A DNA stretch of 64,000 nt from Brucella pecoris. Lineage in GTDB: Bacteria; Pseudomonadota; Alphaproteobacteria; Rhizobiales; Rhizobiaceae. The stretch lies in assembly GCF_006376675.1 (NCBI RefSeq), contig NZ_VEWK01000008.1:62001-126000 (forward strand). Reading direction: 5' to 3'. Positions 52,434-60,651 of the stretch are shown here, one piece after another. The notes under the pieces were generated by a model. It did no database searches. It was not told where the DNA came from and saw only the letters and a list, made by a program, of their open reading frames with translations. The translations under genes and the position numbers were made by a program. Each line of letters begins with the position of its first letter. The first letter of the stretch is position 1.

Positions 52434-52874
52434 TCAAACAGTTTCGCGCTCGATATCACGACGAAGAACGATTGCAGTAGTGAGATCCTCTACAGTTTCA
52501 TGGGTAGCGATGAGATCGCGCAGGCTGTTGAGACGATCGATGGTAGGCACTTCAACCTCGACGATAAGATCAAGCTGACCGCTCACCGAGGAGACCCGGC
52601 GCACTTCGGCGTGTCGCGCCAGTTCATCGAGAAGACCGAGGGCCGGGGTGCGTTTGAGGCTGACGAGGATCATGGCGCGGATGACATTCTTGTCGATCTG
52701 GCCTATGTCGGCCCTGTAGCCGCGTATGACACCGTTCTTTTCAAGATTGGCGACGCGCTCGCCGGTTGCGCTGCGGGACAGGCCGATACGCCCCGCCAGC
52801 GTTTTCAGCGGTATGCGCGCTTCCTTGGAAAGAATGGCCAGTATCTCGCGATCTTTCGCATCCAGTTCCCGCAT
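52434..52874 (-). CDS. Lrp/AsnC-family transcriptional regulator
   Basis: This 146-residue regulator has an N-terminal HTH (MRELDAKDREILAILSKEARIPLKTLAGRIGLSRSATGERVANLEKNGVIRGY) and a C-terminal RAM effector domain (RAMILVSLKRTPALGLLDELARHAEVRRVSSVSGQLDLIVEVE). ATG 52874 fits the family start; the longer frame to 52970 lacks similarity. It is divergent from the kinase-lyase fusion gene, so an amino acid related to that pathway is a likely effector. Confidence 0.9.
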   Translation of the reverse strand: MRELDAKDREILAILSKEARIPLKTLAGRIGLSRSATGERVANLEKNGVIRGYRADIGQIDKNVIRAMILVSLKRTPALGLLDELARHAEVRRVSSVSGQLDLIVEVEVPTIDRLNSLRDLIATHETVEDLTTAIVLRRDIERETV

Positions 52875-53023
52875 GGTCGGTTCTTTCGTGCTGCCGTAAA
52901 TGTGCCGGTTCATTCCGGCAAAGTGCCGGTCTGACCGACGTCTTGTCTGATGCCTGAAAATCGCGGACATGCCAAGCTGATCCTATGATCTCCCATTCAT
53001 ATTCAACCCGTGAAGCACCTCCC

Positions 53024-56000
53024 ATGACCGATATCTCGCATCCCGCCCCCGACTTTTCTGCGCAAGAGGCCGAAGTGCTGGCCCAGCTTCATTTCGGTGT
53101 GACGGCAAGTGCTTCACCGCTCGACAGTGAGCGCGACCGCAATTTCCGGCTGAAGACGGGCAATGGATCAGGGGACTGGATTCTGAAGGTCGTGAATGCG
53201 AGCGAGCCGCGCGTGGAAAGTGAGTTCCAGACCGCGCTCCTGCAGCATCTGGCCAAGGCCGATCCGGCGCTCGCCGTGCCGCGCCTGAAGGCGAGCCTGT
53301 CGGGCGAGGTTCTGGCTTCTGCCGAAAAGGAAGCGGGCAAGCCGCATGCGCTGCGGGTGGCAAGCTGGCTTCCCGGCACGCCGCTGGCCGAGGTCAAGCG
53401 CACCAACACGCTGATGCACAATCTGGGCGGTGCACTGGGGCAACTGGACCGCGCCTTGCAGGGCTTCATTCATCCGGGCGCCTTGCGCGATTTCGACTGG
53501 GACGTGCGCCATGCGGGCCGGGCGCGTGATCGCCTGCATTTCATCGACAAGCCGGAAGATCGTGCCGTCGTCGAGCGTTTCCTTGTTCGTTTCGAGCGTG
53601 ATGTGGCTCCGAAACTGCCGCTCCAGCGCGCGCAAGTGATCCACAGCGACGCCAATGACTGGAATGTGCTGGTCGACCCGCAGGACAACGAGCGTATCGC
53701 CGGGCTGATCGATTTCGGCGATGCGGTTCACACCGTTCTGGTTGCCGAAGTGGCGATTGCCGCTGCCTATTCCATTCTGGATATGGACGACCCGATTGGT
53801 GCCGCCGCTGCCCTTGCTGCCGGGTTCCATGCGAAATATCCGCTTTTGCCGCAGGAAATCGACCTCATATTCGATCTGATTGCGATGCGCCTCGTCACCA
53901 GCGTGACACTGTCGGCCTCGCGCCGCGAAAAGACCGGCGATAATCCCTATCTTGCGATCAGTGAAGCGCCTGCATGGCGGCTTCTGCACAAGCTCGATGC
54001 CATGAACCCGCGCTTTGCGACCGCCATTTTGCGCAAGGCCTGCGGTTTCGATGCTGTCGACGGTGCCGGTGCGGTCCGCGACTGGATCAGCGCCAACCGA
54101 AAGAACTTCGCCTCCATCGTCCGCCCGCATCCGGCGACCATGACCAAGGCGCTGGTGCCTTATGGCGATCCGGCCCATGTGATGACAGTCGATTCCGCCG
54201 CGCAGCGCCCGAAGGAAGCAACGGCCTGGTGGGACGATTTCTGTGCCCGCAACCATGTGGAACTGGGCATCGGCCCGTGGGGAGAAAATCGTACCGTTTA
54301 TACCGATGAGGCGTTTCGTTCCCGCTTTGTCGAAGGCGAGCGGCGTGTCCACCATCTGGGGCTCGACCTGTTCATGCCTGCAGGTACGCCCGTCTACACG
54401 CCGCTTGCAGCCACTGTGAAAAGCGTCGAGATCGAGACCGCGCCGCTTGGCTATGGCGGGCTGATCGCGCTGGAGCATCAGCCGGAAGGCTGCCCGCCTT
54501 TCATCACGCTTTGGGGCCATATGGCGCATGAGGCTGTGTCCCGCCTCAAGCCGGGGCAAAAGCTCGCCGCCGGTGATCTCGTTGGCCCTATGGGCGACAT
54601 GCATGAGAATGGTGGCTGGACGCCGCATCTCCATTTCCAGATTTCGACCGATACCGGCCTCACGGCAGCGGAAATTCTAGGTGTCGGCGAGAATGCTTAT
54701 CTCGATGTGTGGGCCGATATTTTCCCGGATGCCGCAGTCCTTGCCGATATTCCGGCGGAAGCCTTCCATCAGACAGGACGCACGCGCGCCGAAATCGTCA
54801 GCGCACGCAAGGACATTTTGCTGCCGAACCTCTCCATCTCCTATTCCGAGCCGATCAAGTTCGTGCGCGGCGAAGGGGCATGGCTGATCGACAATCGGGG
54901 TCGCGCCTATCTCGATTGCTTCAACAATGTCTGCCATCTCGGTCATGCTCATCCGCAAGTGGTGGAAGCGATCGCCAGACAGGCTGCGATCCTCAACACC
55001 AATACGCGCTATCTGCACGACAATATCGTTTCCTATGCGGAACGCCTGACAGCGACCTTGCCTGAAGGTTTGACGGTGGCGTCTTTTGCCTGTTCGGGCA
55101 GTGAAGCGAACAGTCTGGCGCTGCGCATGGCACGCGCGCATTCAGGCCAGCGCGATGCGCTGGTGCTCGACTGGGCCTATCACGGCACGACGCAGGAGCT
55201 GATCGATCTCAGCCCCTATAAATACAAGCGCAAGGGCGGCAAGGGACGTCCGGACCATGTGTTCGAAGCGGTTATTCCCGACAGCTATCGCGCGCCGGAA
55301 AATTGGCCGTTGCAGGAACATGGCAAGCGTTTTGCCGAAAGCATTGCCGAGCAGATTGAGGCCATCAAAAGCCTTGGACGCGGCCCGGCTTATTTCATCG
55401 CCGAGTCGATCCCGAGCGTTGCCGGTCAGGTCTTCCTGCCGGAAGGTTATCTGCAGGAAGTCTACAGGATGGTGCGGGCGGCTGGCGGTGTCTGCATCGC
55501 GGACGAGGTGCAGGTCGGCTTCGGCCGTGTCGGCAGCCACTGGTGGGCATTCGAAATGCAGGATGTGGTGCCGGATATCGTCACCATGGGCAAGCCCATC
55601 GGTAACGGCCATCCGATGTCGGCTGTGGTAACGACCCGCGAAATAGCCAACGGCTTCAACAATGGCATGGAATATTTCAACACATTCGGCGGTAATCCGG
55701 TTTCCTGCGCGGCGGGTCTGGCAGTGCTGGATGTCATTGAGCGCAATGATCTGCGCCGCAACGCGCTCGATATCGGCAATTATCTCATCGACGGGTTCCG
55801 CTCGATGCAGAAGCGCTTCGATATTATTGGCGATGTGCGCGGGCAGGGGCTGTTCCTCGGTATCGAACTGGTGATGGATCGCAAGACCAAGGAACCGGCG
55901 ACGGCGCTGGCCAAGAAAATCAATGATGGCGCGCGCGAACGCGGCATTTTGATGGGAACCGAAGGCCCGTTCGACAATGTTCTGAAAATGCGCCCGCCGA

Positions 56001-56074
56001 TGATCTTCACACGCGCCAATGCCGATCATCTCTTAAGCATTCTGGAGGATAGCTTCGCGGCTGCTCTGAAGTAG
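53024..56074 (+). CDS. Fusion: APH-type kinase + M23 peptidase-like domain + class III aminotransferase/phospholyase
   Basis: A protein of about 1016 residues with three domains. Residues ~15-330 are an aminoglycoside-phosphotransferase-like kinase ([14 protein letters not shown] catalytic loop, [10 protein letters not shown] metal loop) of the hydroxylysine-kinase type. Residues ~400-575 are an M23 LytM-like domain with both zinc motifs, HLGLD (~444) and PHLHFQ (~534). Residues ~590-1016 are a PLP class III aminotransferase ([30 protein letters not shown], Lys in [12 protein letters not shown] ~855) related to ethanolamine-phosphate and phosphohydroxylysine ammonia-lyases. The likely job is phosphorylation of an amino alcohol followed by phosphate/ammonia elimination. 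ATG 53024 is preferred over 52985. Confidence 0.9.
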   Translation: MTDISHPAPDFSAQEAEVLAQLHFGVTASASPLDSERDRNFRLKTGNGSGDWILKVVNASEPRVESEFQTALLQHLAKADPALAVPRLKASLSGEVLASAEKEAGKPHALRVASWLPGTPLAEVKRTNTLMHNLGGALGQLDRALQGFIHPGALRDFDWDVRHAGRARDRLHFIDKPEDRAVVERFLVRFERDVAPKLPLQRAQVIHSDANDWNVLVDPQDNERIAGLIDFGDAVHTVLVAEVAIAAAYSILDMDDPIGAAAALAAGFHAKYPLLPQEIDLIFDLIAMRLVTSVTLSASRREKTGDNPYLAISEAPAWRLLHKLDAMNPRFATAILRKACGFDAVDGAGAVRDWISANRKNFASIVRPHPATMTKALVPYGDPAHVMTVDSAAQRPKEATAWWDDFCARNHVELGIGPWGENRTVYTDEAFRSRFVEGERRVHHLGLDLFMPAGTPVYTPLAATVKSVEIETAPLGYGGLIALEHQPEGCPPFITLWGHMAHEAVSRLKPGQKLAAGDLVGPMGDMHENGGWTPHLHFQISTDTGLTAAEILGVGENAYLDVWADIFPDAAVLADIPAEAFHQTGRTRAEIVSARKDILLPNLSISYSEPIKFVRGEGAWLIDNRGRAYLDCFNNVCHLGHAHPQVVEAIARQAAILNTNTRYLHDNIVSYAERLTATLPEGLTVASFACSGSEANSLALRMARAHSGQRDALVLDWAYHGTTQELIDLSPYKYKRKGGKGRPDHVFEAVIPDSYRAPENWPLQEHGKRFAESIAEQIEAIKSLGRGPAYFIAESIPSVAGQVFLPEGYLQEVYRMVRAAGGVCIADEVQVGFGRVGSHWWAFEMQDVVPDIVTMGKPIGNGHPMSAVVTTREIANGFNNGMEYFNTFGGNPVSCAAGLAVLDVIERNDLRRNALDIGNYLIDGFRSMQKRFDIIGDVRGQGLFLGIELVMDRKTKEPATALAKKINDGARERGILMGTEGPFDNVLKMRPPMIFTRANADHLLSILEDSFAAALK

Positions 56075-56104
56075 TTCGTAGTCGGATAACTGAACAAACA
56101 ACAA

Positions 56105-56126
56105 GCCCGGCGGCATGTCGCCGGGC
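56105..56126 (+). terminator. Intercistronic hairpin
   Basis: GCCCGGCG-GCATGT-CGCCGGGC, a perfect 8-bp GC stem without T-run, lies between the fusion gene and the binding-protein gene and 40 nt before the latter's start. It may stabilise or partially terminate the transcript. Confidence 0.65.
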
Positions 56127-56165
56127 AATGGATCGGCTTTTGCCGAAACTCTGGGAGGAGGAACA

Positions 56166-57185
56166 ATGAAAAAGATAGTTTTGGGTTCGTTGTTGGCGGC
56201 AGGTTTTGCTCTGTCTGCCCAGACTGGTGCGCAGGCGGATACGCTCAGCACCGTGAAGGAGCGCGGCAAGATCAATTGCGGCGTCAGCCAAGGGGTTGCG
56301 GGATTTTCGTCGCCGGACGACCAGGGCAAATGGACCGGCTTCGACATTGATTTCTGCCGCGCCGTATCGGCGGCAGTCTTCGGCGACCCTGACAAGGTGA
56401 GCTTTATTCCGCTTTCGACCAAGGAGCGCTTTACCGCATTGCAGTCCGGCGCGGTCGACCTGCTTTCGCGCCAGACGACCTGGACGCTTTCACGCGATGC
56501 GGGCATGGGCGTCCATTTTGTCGGCACGGCCTATTATGACGGACAGGGCTTCATGATCCGCAAGGATCTGGGCGTCGATAGCGCCCTGAAGCTTGATGGT
56601 GCGTCGGTCTGTACCGAACAGGGGACGACCACTGAACAGAACGTTGCCGATTATTTCAGCGCCAACAACATCAAATACGAGCCGGTGGTGATCGATTCCG
56701 CCGACGGTATTCTGAAGGCGTTCGAAACGGGTCGCTGCGATGTTTATACGACCGATGCATCCGCACTTTATGCGCAGCGTCTCAAGCTTGCCGAACCCGA
56801 TGCTTTCACCGTTCTGCCGGAAGTGATTTCCAAGGAGCCGCTTGGACCCGCCGTCCGACAGGGTGATGACAAATGGTTCAATATCGTTCGCTGGACCCTG
56901 TTTGCAATGCTTGAGGCAGAGGAGTTGGGCATTACGCAAGCCTCTGCCGAAGCGGATCTGAATTCCAAGAAGCCGGATGTGCGCCGGTTCCTTGGAACCG
57001 AAGGCGACAGCGGCCAGCAGCTCGGCCTTGAGCCGAAATGGGCCTATAATGTCGTCTCCAAGATCGGCAATTATGGTGAAATGTTCGAACGCACCATCGG
57101 CAAGGGCAGCCTGCTCAAGATCGACCGTGGCATCAACGCATTGTGGAACAAGGGCGGGCTGATGTACGCGCCGCCCGTAAAGTAA
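56166..57185 (+). CDS. Amino acid ABC transporter substrate-binding protein (AapJ/BztA-like)
   Basis: This 339-residue periplasmic binding protein has a signal peptide (MKKIVLGSLLAAGFALSAQTGAQA) and the general L-amino acid binding family signature: LSTVKERGKINCGVSQGVAGFSSPDDQGKWTGFDIDFCRAVSAAVFGD, then SRQTTWTLSRDAGMGVHF. ATG 56166 has GGGAGGAGG upstream. No permease or ATPase gene is next to it, so it must use a transporter encoded elsewhere. Its position 91 nt after the kinase-lyase fusion suggests it delivers that protein's substrate. Confidence 0.9.
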   Translation: MKKIVLGSLLAAGFALSAQTGAQADTLSTVKERGKINCGVSQGVAGFSSPDDQGKWTGFDIDFCRAVSAAVFGDPDKVSFIPLSTKERFTALQSGAVDLLSRQTTWTLSRDAGMGVHFVGTAYYDGQGFMIRKDLGVDSALKLDGASVCTEQGTTTEQNVADYFSANNIKYEPVVIDSADGILKAFETGRCDVYTTDASALYAQRLKLAEPDAFTVLPEVISKEPLGPAVRQGDDKWFNIVRWTLFAMLEAEELGITQASAEADLNSKKPDVRRFLGTEGDSGQQLGLEPKWAYNVVSKIGNYGEMFERTIGKGSLLKIDRGINALWNKGGLMYAPPVK

Positions 57186-57289
57186 TAGGACTTATACCAA
57201 GGCGCTGAAATGCTAACGCATCACGCCTTGAAAAAGTTCAATCGCCACTTGGGCTTAACCAAAGTCCAATGAGTTTTATTCAATGGACT

Positions 57290-57394
57290 TAGAGCATTTC
57301 CTATTTTGGTTCAATTTTTGGAAATGCTCTATCTATTTGTTTTTACGCATGTCTTTATCCCGAAACCGGTTCCCACTTTCGGGAGACATGTTCT
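57290..57394. repeat. Compound interspersed palindromic repeat
   Basis: Module one is AGAGCATTTCC ... GGAAATGCTCT; module two is GCATGTCTTTATCCCGAAAC-CGGTTCCCACTTTCGGGAGACATG, the uninterrupted form of the repeat that carries the insert at 21721. It lies in the 213-nt gap between the binding-protein and RpiR genes, both of which point into it. Confidence 0.88.
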
Positions 57395-57398
57395 AGGT

Positions 57399-58241
57399 TT
57401 ACAATTCCTCGAGCAGATCGCCGAAGGCTTCAATATCGCGCAGGCGCTTTCGTCCGGAAGCGCCTGCTTTTTCAATCGCCCGCGTGGTCAGCAGATGGCA
57501 GAGCGCCATGACCGCGACGTGGTTGAACAGCGGGCCGGGCGCCAATGTCTGGCAATGAAAATGCCATTGCGCGGAAGCCCGGAACGGCGCGCCTTCATCG
57601 GTGATATAGAGAAGTTTCGCACCGCGCTTTTCGATGGCGGCAAGAATGTCATCCATCTTCGCGATGCGGCGGCGAAGCGCGAAGACGATGACCAAATCGT
57701 CGGGGCTGATGCTCGCAATATATTCACCGAGTGTCTGGCCCGGTCCGGGAACCGCAACGATATTGTCCACCACCTGTATCATCTGCCATTGCAGGTAGGC
57801 CGCAAAAGGCTGGCTGCTGCGAAAACCGAACACCCATGTCTTGCGCGCACTGAGCATCGCGTCCACAACGGCATCAATCTGCGTTTCGCGTATGGAAAGA
57901 AAGGTCTTTTCCAGATTGGCAATGCCCTGACCGACATGCGAGGATAGGGACTGCCCGCTCTCTGAATCGGTAGCACTCGACAGAAACAAACGCGATCCCG
58001 TCTGTTTCTCTTCGCGGGCGTGACGTCGGGATTCTTCATAAGTGTCGTAGCCGAGACGCTGCACGAAGCGCGTCACAGTCGCGTTGGAAACATGGGCGAG
58101 CGCCGCCAGTTCCGACGCCGAATAGCTCGCCAGTTCCCCCGGAAAATCACAGACGAATTCACCAAGCCTTTTTTCGGCTGGCGGCAGTTCGCCCATGACG
58201 TCTCTTACACGGGTCAGAAAGGACTTTTCGGTGGGTTTCAT
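57399..58241 (-). CDS. RpiR/MurR-family transcriptional regulator
   Basis: This 280-residue regulator has an N-terminal HTH_6 domain (LPPAEKRLGEFVCDFPGELASYSASELAALAHVSNATVTRFVQRLGYDTYEE) and a C-terminal SIS sugar-phosphate-binding-like domain (KTWVFGFRSSQPFAAYLQWQMIQ to PDDLVIVFALRRRIAKMDDILAAIEKRGAKLLYITD). The SIS domain usually binds a phosphosugar, but in this sub-branch other acids are possible. It is divergent from an MFS transporter gene; two identical-type palindromes lie in the shared region. Confidence 0.9.
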   Translation of the reverse strand: MKPTEKSFLTRVRDVMGELPPAEKRLGEFVCDFPGELASYSASELAALAHVSNATVTRFVQRLGYDTYEESRRHAREEKQTGSRLFLSSATDSESGQSLSSHVGQGIANLEKTFLSIRETQIDAVVDAMLSARKTWVFGFRSSQPFAAYLQWQMIQVVDNIVAVPGPGQTLGEYIASISPDDLVIVFALRRRIAKMDDILAAIEKRGAKLLYITDEGAPFRASAQWHFHCQTLAPGPLFNHVAVMALCHLLTTRAIEKAGASGRKRLRDIEAFGDLLEEL

Positions 58242-58252
58242 GGCCTGCCTGA

Positions 58253-58268
58253 TGAAATCAGATTTTCA
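58253..58268. promoter_or_regulatory. Candidate RpiR operator 1 (TGAAA-N6-TTTCA)
   Basis: TGAAATCAGATTTTCA stands 12 nt upstream of the RpiR start codon. The same TGAAA-N6-TTTCA pattern recurs at 58397. The position suits autorepression. Confidence 0.5.
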
Positions 58269-58396
58269 GAATGCCTAACTATTAGCAGCTTTTGATTAAT
58301 TTTGCATCTTTTTCGCTTAAGGATTGAGCAGATTATCTATCTGAAAATAAAGGATAAAAAAGTTCTTGTAAAAATTGATTTTCTGATGTTTGATTA

Positions 58397-58412
58397 TGAA
58401 AAAATAATTTCA
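58397..58412. promoter_or_regulatory. Candidate RpiR operator 2 (TGAAA-N6-TTTCA)
   Basis: TGAAAAAATAATTTCA, extended by A and T to an 18-bp symmetric site, lies about 45-60 nt upstream of the MFS start, suitable for repression of that promoter. Confidence 0.5.
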
Positions 58413-58457
58413 TGCGGCTAATATCATGGGAGTTGGACCGTTATGGCAGGGGAACAA

Positions 58458-59897
58458 ATGATACAATCCGGTGCGACATCACCGGCCATCAAGCAGATGG
58501 AAAATGCTTTGGGAAACATCGGTGTGACGACTGCGCACAAGCAGATTCTCGCGCTGATCCTGATCGGCTGTCTCTTTGACAGTTTTGAGCAGAATACGAT
58601 TGGCCTTGTGGGGCCGATCCTTCGCGAACAATGGGGTCTGTCGGGTGCCGATATCGGTTTCCTCAACACCATCACCTTCGCAAGTGCGGCAGCAGGCCGT
58701 CTCCTGTCCGGCATTCTTGGTGACCGGTACGGTCGCCGTGTCATGCTGACAATCAATCTTCTTCTCTTCACCGTCGGTTCCGCACTTTGTGCACTCGCTC
58801 CGAGCTTCGGCTGGCTCTGCTTCGCCCGTGCCATTGTCGGTTTTGGTGTCGGCGGCGAAATCTCGACCGCAGTGACGATGCTTGCCGAATTCTGTTCGCC
58901 GAAGTTCCGCGGAACCGCTGCCGGTCTCGTCAATGTTGGTGCAGGCGGCTTTGGCAACTTCCTCGCACCGGCTTTCGGCCTGCTGGTCTTCACGCTCTTT
59001 CCGGGCGACGACAACTGGCGCTGGCTCTTCGCCGTATTGGCTATCCCCGCTTTCCTCGTCGTATTCTTCCGCCGTTACGTGCCGGAAACACCGCGTTTCC
59101 TCGCTTCGCAAGGCAAGATCGACGAAGCAAACAAGGTGCTTTCCATTCTGGCGTCCGGAACACTCCGGCCCAAGAACCTGAAAGTCACTGAATATCTGTC
59201 GAAGTCGGAAGATAGTGACGTCAAGCCAGTCAAAGGCAACTGGAAGGAACTGTTTCAGGCCCCTTATCTCGGTCGCACCGTCCCGGTGGCGATTGCGATC
59301 TTGATGAGCTACGGCGCGCAGCTTTCTGTCCTGACGCTGATGCCGATGATCTTCGTTTCGATGGGCTATACGCTTTCGGGCAGCCTCCTTTACAGCATGA
59401 TCATCCAGAGCGGCAGCGTGCTCGGCGCCATTGCGGCATCGGCCTTTGGCTACTACTTCCCGCGTAAGAAGGTTCTCAGCCTCGGTGCGGTCTGCGCCTG
59501 CGCCGCAGCACTTTCGATCATCTATCTTGGCACGAATATCTATCTGGTGCTGTTCTTCGGAGCCTTGTTCCAGTTCTTTGTGCTGTTGCTGAACACGTCG
59601 ATCTGGATTTACGCGCCGGAACTCTACCCGACCCGCATCCGTGGCTTCGGTGTGGCACTTATCCTCGCGAGCGGTTCGGCAGCCGGGTCCTTCGTGCCGA
59701 CAATTGCTGGCGCCTTGTTCGACACATATGGAATGCTCGGTGTCTTCGGCCTTGCAGCATCGATGTACGCGATCTTCGCATTCTGCATCCAGCTTGGACC
59801 GGAAACCTATGGCCGGTCCATGGAAGACCTGACCCAGCCGGCGGAAGCCGAGGAGCCAACGGTCGACTTCACTAAAACTGCTAAAGAACAGGCCTGA
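58458..59897 (+). CDS. MFS transporter (acid:proton symporter type)
   Basis: This 479-residue protein has 12 predicted helices and the MFS motifs GDRYGRRVM after helix 2 and YVPETPRFLASQGKIDEA in the central loop. It resembles the sugar/aromatic-acid:H+ symporter branch (YceI/NiaP/PcaK-like). ATG 58458 has AGGGGA four bases upstream; ATG 58443 is an alternative. It precedes the racemase-like gene by 2 nt and is probably in one operon with it under RpiR control. Confidence 0.88.
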   Translation: MIQSGATSPAIKQMENALGNIGVTTAHKQILALILIGCLFDSFEQNTIGLVGPILREQWGLSGADIGFLNTITFASAAAGRLLSGILGDRYGRRVMLTINLLLFTVGSALCALAPSFGWLCFARAIVGFGVGGEISTAVTMLAEFCSPKFRGTAAGLVNVGAGGFGNFLAPAFGLLVFTLFPGDDNWRWLFAVLAIPAFLVVFFRRYVPETPRFLASQGKIDEANKVLSILASGTLRPKNLKVTEYLSKSEDSDVKPVKGNWKELFQAPYLGRTVPVAIAILMSYGAQLSVLTLMPMIFVSMGYTLSGSLLYSMIIQSGSVLGAIAASAFGYYFPRKKVLSLGAVCACAAALSIIYLGTNIYLVLFFGALFQFFVLLLNTSIWIYAPELYPTRIRGFGVALILASGSAAGSFVPTIAGALFDTYGMLGVFGLAASMYAIFAFCIQLGPETYGRSMEDLTQPAEAEEPTVDFTKTAKEQA

Positions 59898-59899
59898 AT

Positions 59900-60586
59900 A
59901 TGACTGCATCATCCCCTTATGTCCTACTGATCAATCCAAACAGCTCGGAGGCAACGAGCGGGATGATGCTCGATATTGCCAGACGCAGGGCGGATGGACG
60001 GCTTCGGATTGAAGCCGCCACCGCCACGCGCAGCCCCTCGATGATCGTCAATGACGAGCAGCTTCATGCTTCGGCGGCACAGGTCATCGAAATCGGCAGA
60101 GGGCAGGATTCGAACTGTATCGGGGTCATCGTCAGCGCTTATGGTGATCCCGGTGTCGTGCATCTGCAGGAGATACTGGCCGTGCCGGTTCTTGGCATAT
60201 GTGAAGCGTCGATGTTGGATGCAACACGAAATGGACGACGTTTCGGCATTGCGACAGTAACGCCGGATCTTGCCGATGCGATAGCGGCCCGGGCGGAAAG
60301 CCTCGGCCTGTCGCATCTTTATACAGGTATCCGTTGCACGCCCGGCGACCCTGAAAAGCTGGCGCGCGACGGCGCGCGTCTGCGCACTGAGCTGGAAGCG
60401 GCAGTGCGGTTATGCATCATGGATGGAGCGGAAGCGGTCATTATCGGCGGCGGACCGCTTGGGGAAGCGGCAGAACAACTGCGCGGAAGCTTCGATATTC
60501 CGATTGTGGCGCCGATCTCGTCAGCCGTGGAACTGATGATTGAAGCGCTCGACAATCAGCAGATTTGCGGAGAAGTGCAGGCCTGA
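59900..60586 (+). CDS. Asp/Glu/hydantoin racemase-family protein lacking catalytic cysteines
   Basis: This 228-residue protein has the fold signature VLLINPNSSEATSGMM at the start and the two-domain pattern of hydantoin/allantoin racemases. In active enzymes the first cysteine lies in a motif like ACFxDPG and the second in GCAG. Here the corresponding segments read VSAYGDPGV and IIGGGPLGE, so neither cysteine is present. It may therefore be a binding protein or use another chemistry. It starts 2 nt after the MFS gene and ends in a strong terminator. Confidence 0.82.
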   Translation: MTASSPYVLLINPNSSEATSGMMLDIARRRADGRLRIEAATATRSPSMIVNDEQLHASAAQVIEIGRGQDSNCIGVIVSAYGDPGVVHLQEILAVPVLGICEASMLDATRNGRRFGIATVTPDLADAIAARAESLGLSHLYTGIRCTPGDPEKLARDGARLRTELEAAVRLCIMDGAEAVIIGGGPLGEAAEQLRGSFDIPIVAPISSAVELMIEALDNQQICGEVQA

Positions 60587-60602
60587 TCGCGAGTTCTATT
60601 TG

Positions 60603-60639
60603 CACGCTTCCCTCTTGGCCGAGAGGGAAGCGTGTTTTT
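60603..60639 (+). terminator. Strong intrinsic terminator between convergent genes
   Basis: CACGCTTCCCTCT and AGAGGGAAGCGTG form a perfect 13-bp stem with a TGGCCG loop and TTTTT, 17 nt after the racemase-like stop. Confidence 0.93.
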
Positions 60640-60651
60640 GTCTGGACCGGT

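Noticed and set aside
53168..54634. A 488-codon frame on the minus strand
   Set aside because: It lies opposite the kinase-M23-lyase fusion, which has intact catalytic motifs in all three domains.
58479..59912. A 477-codon frame on the minus strand
   Set aside because: It is the mirror of the MFS gene and has no recognisable motif or ribosome site.
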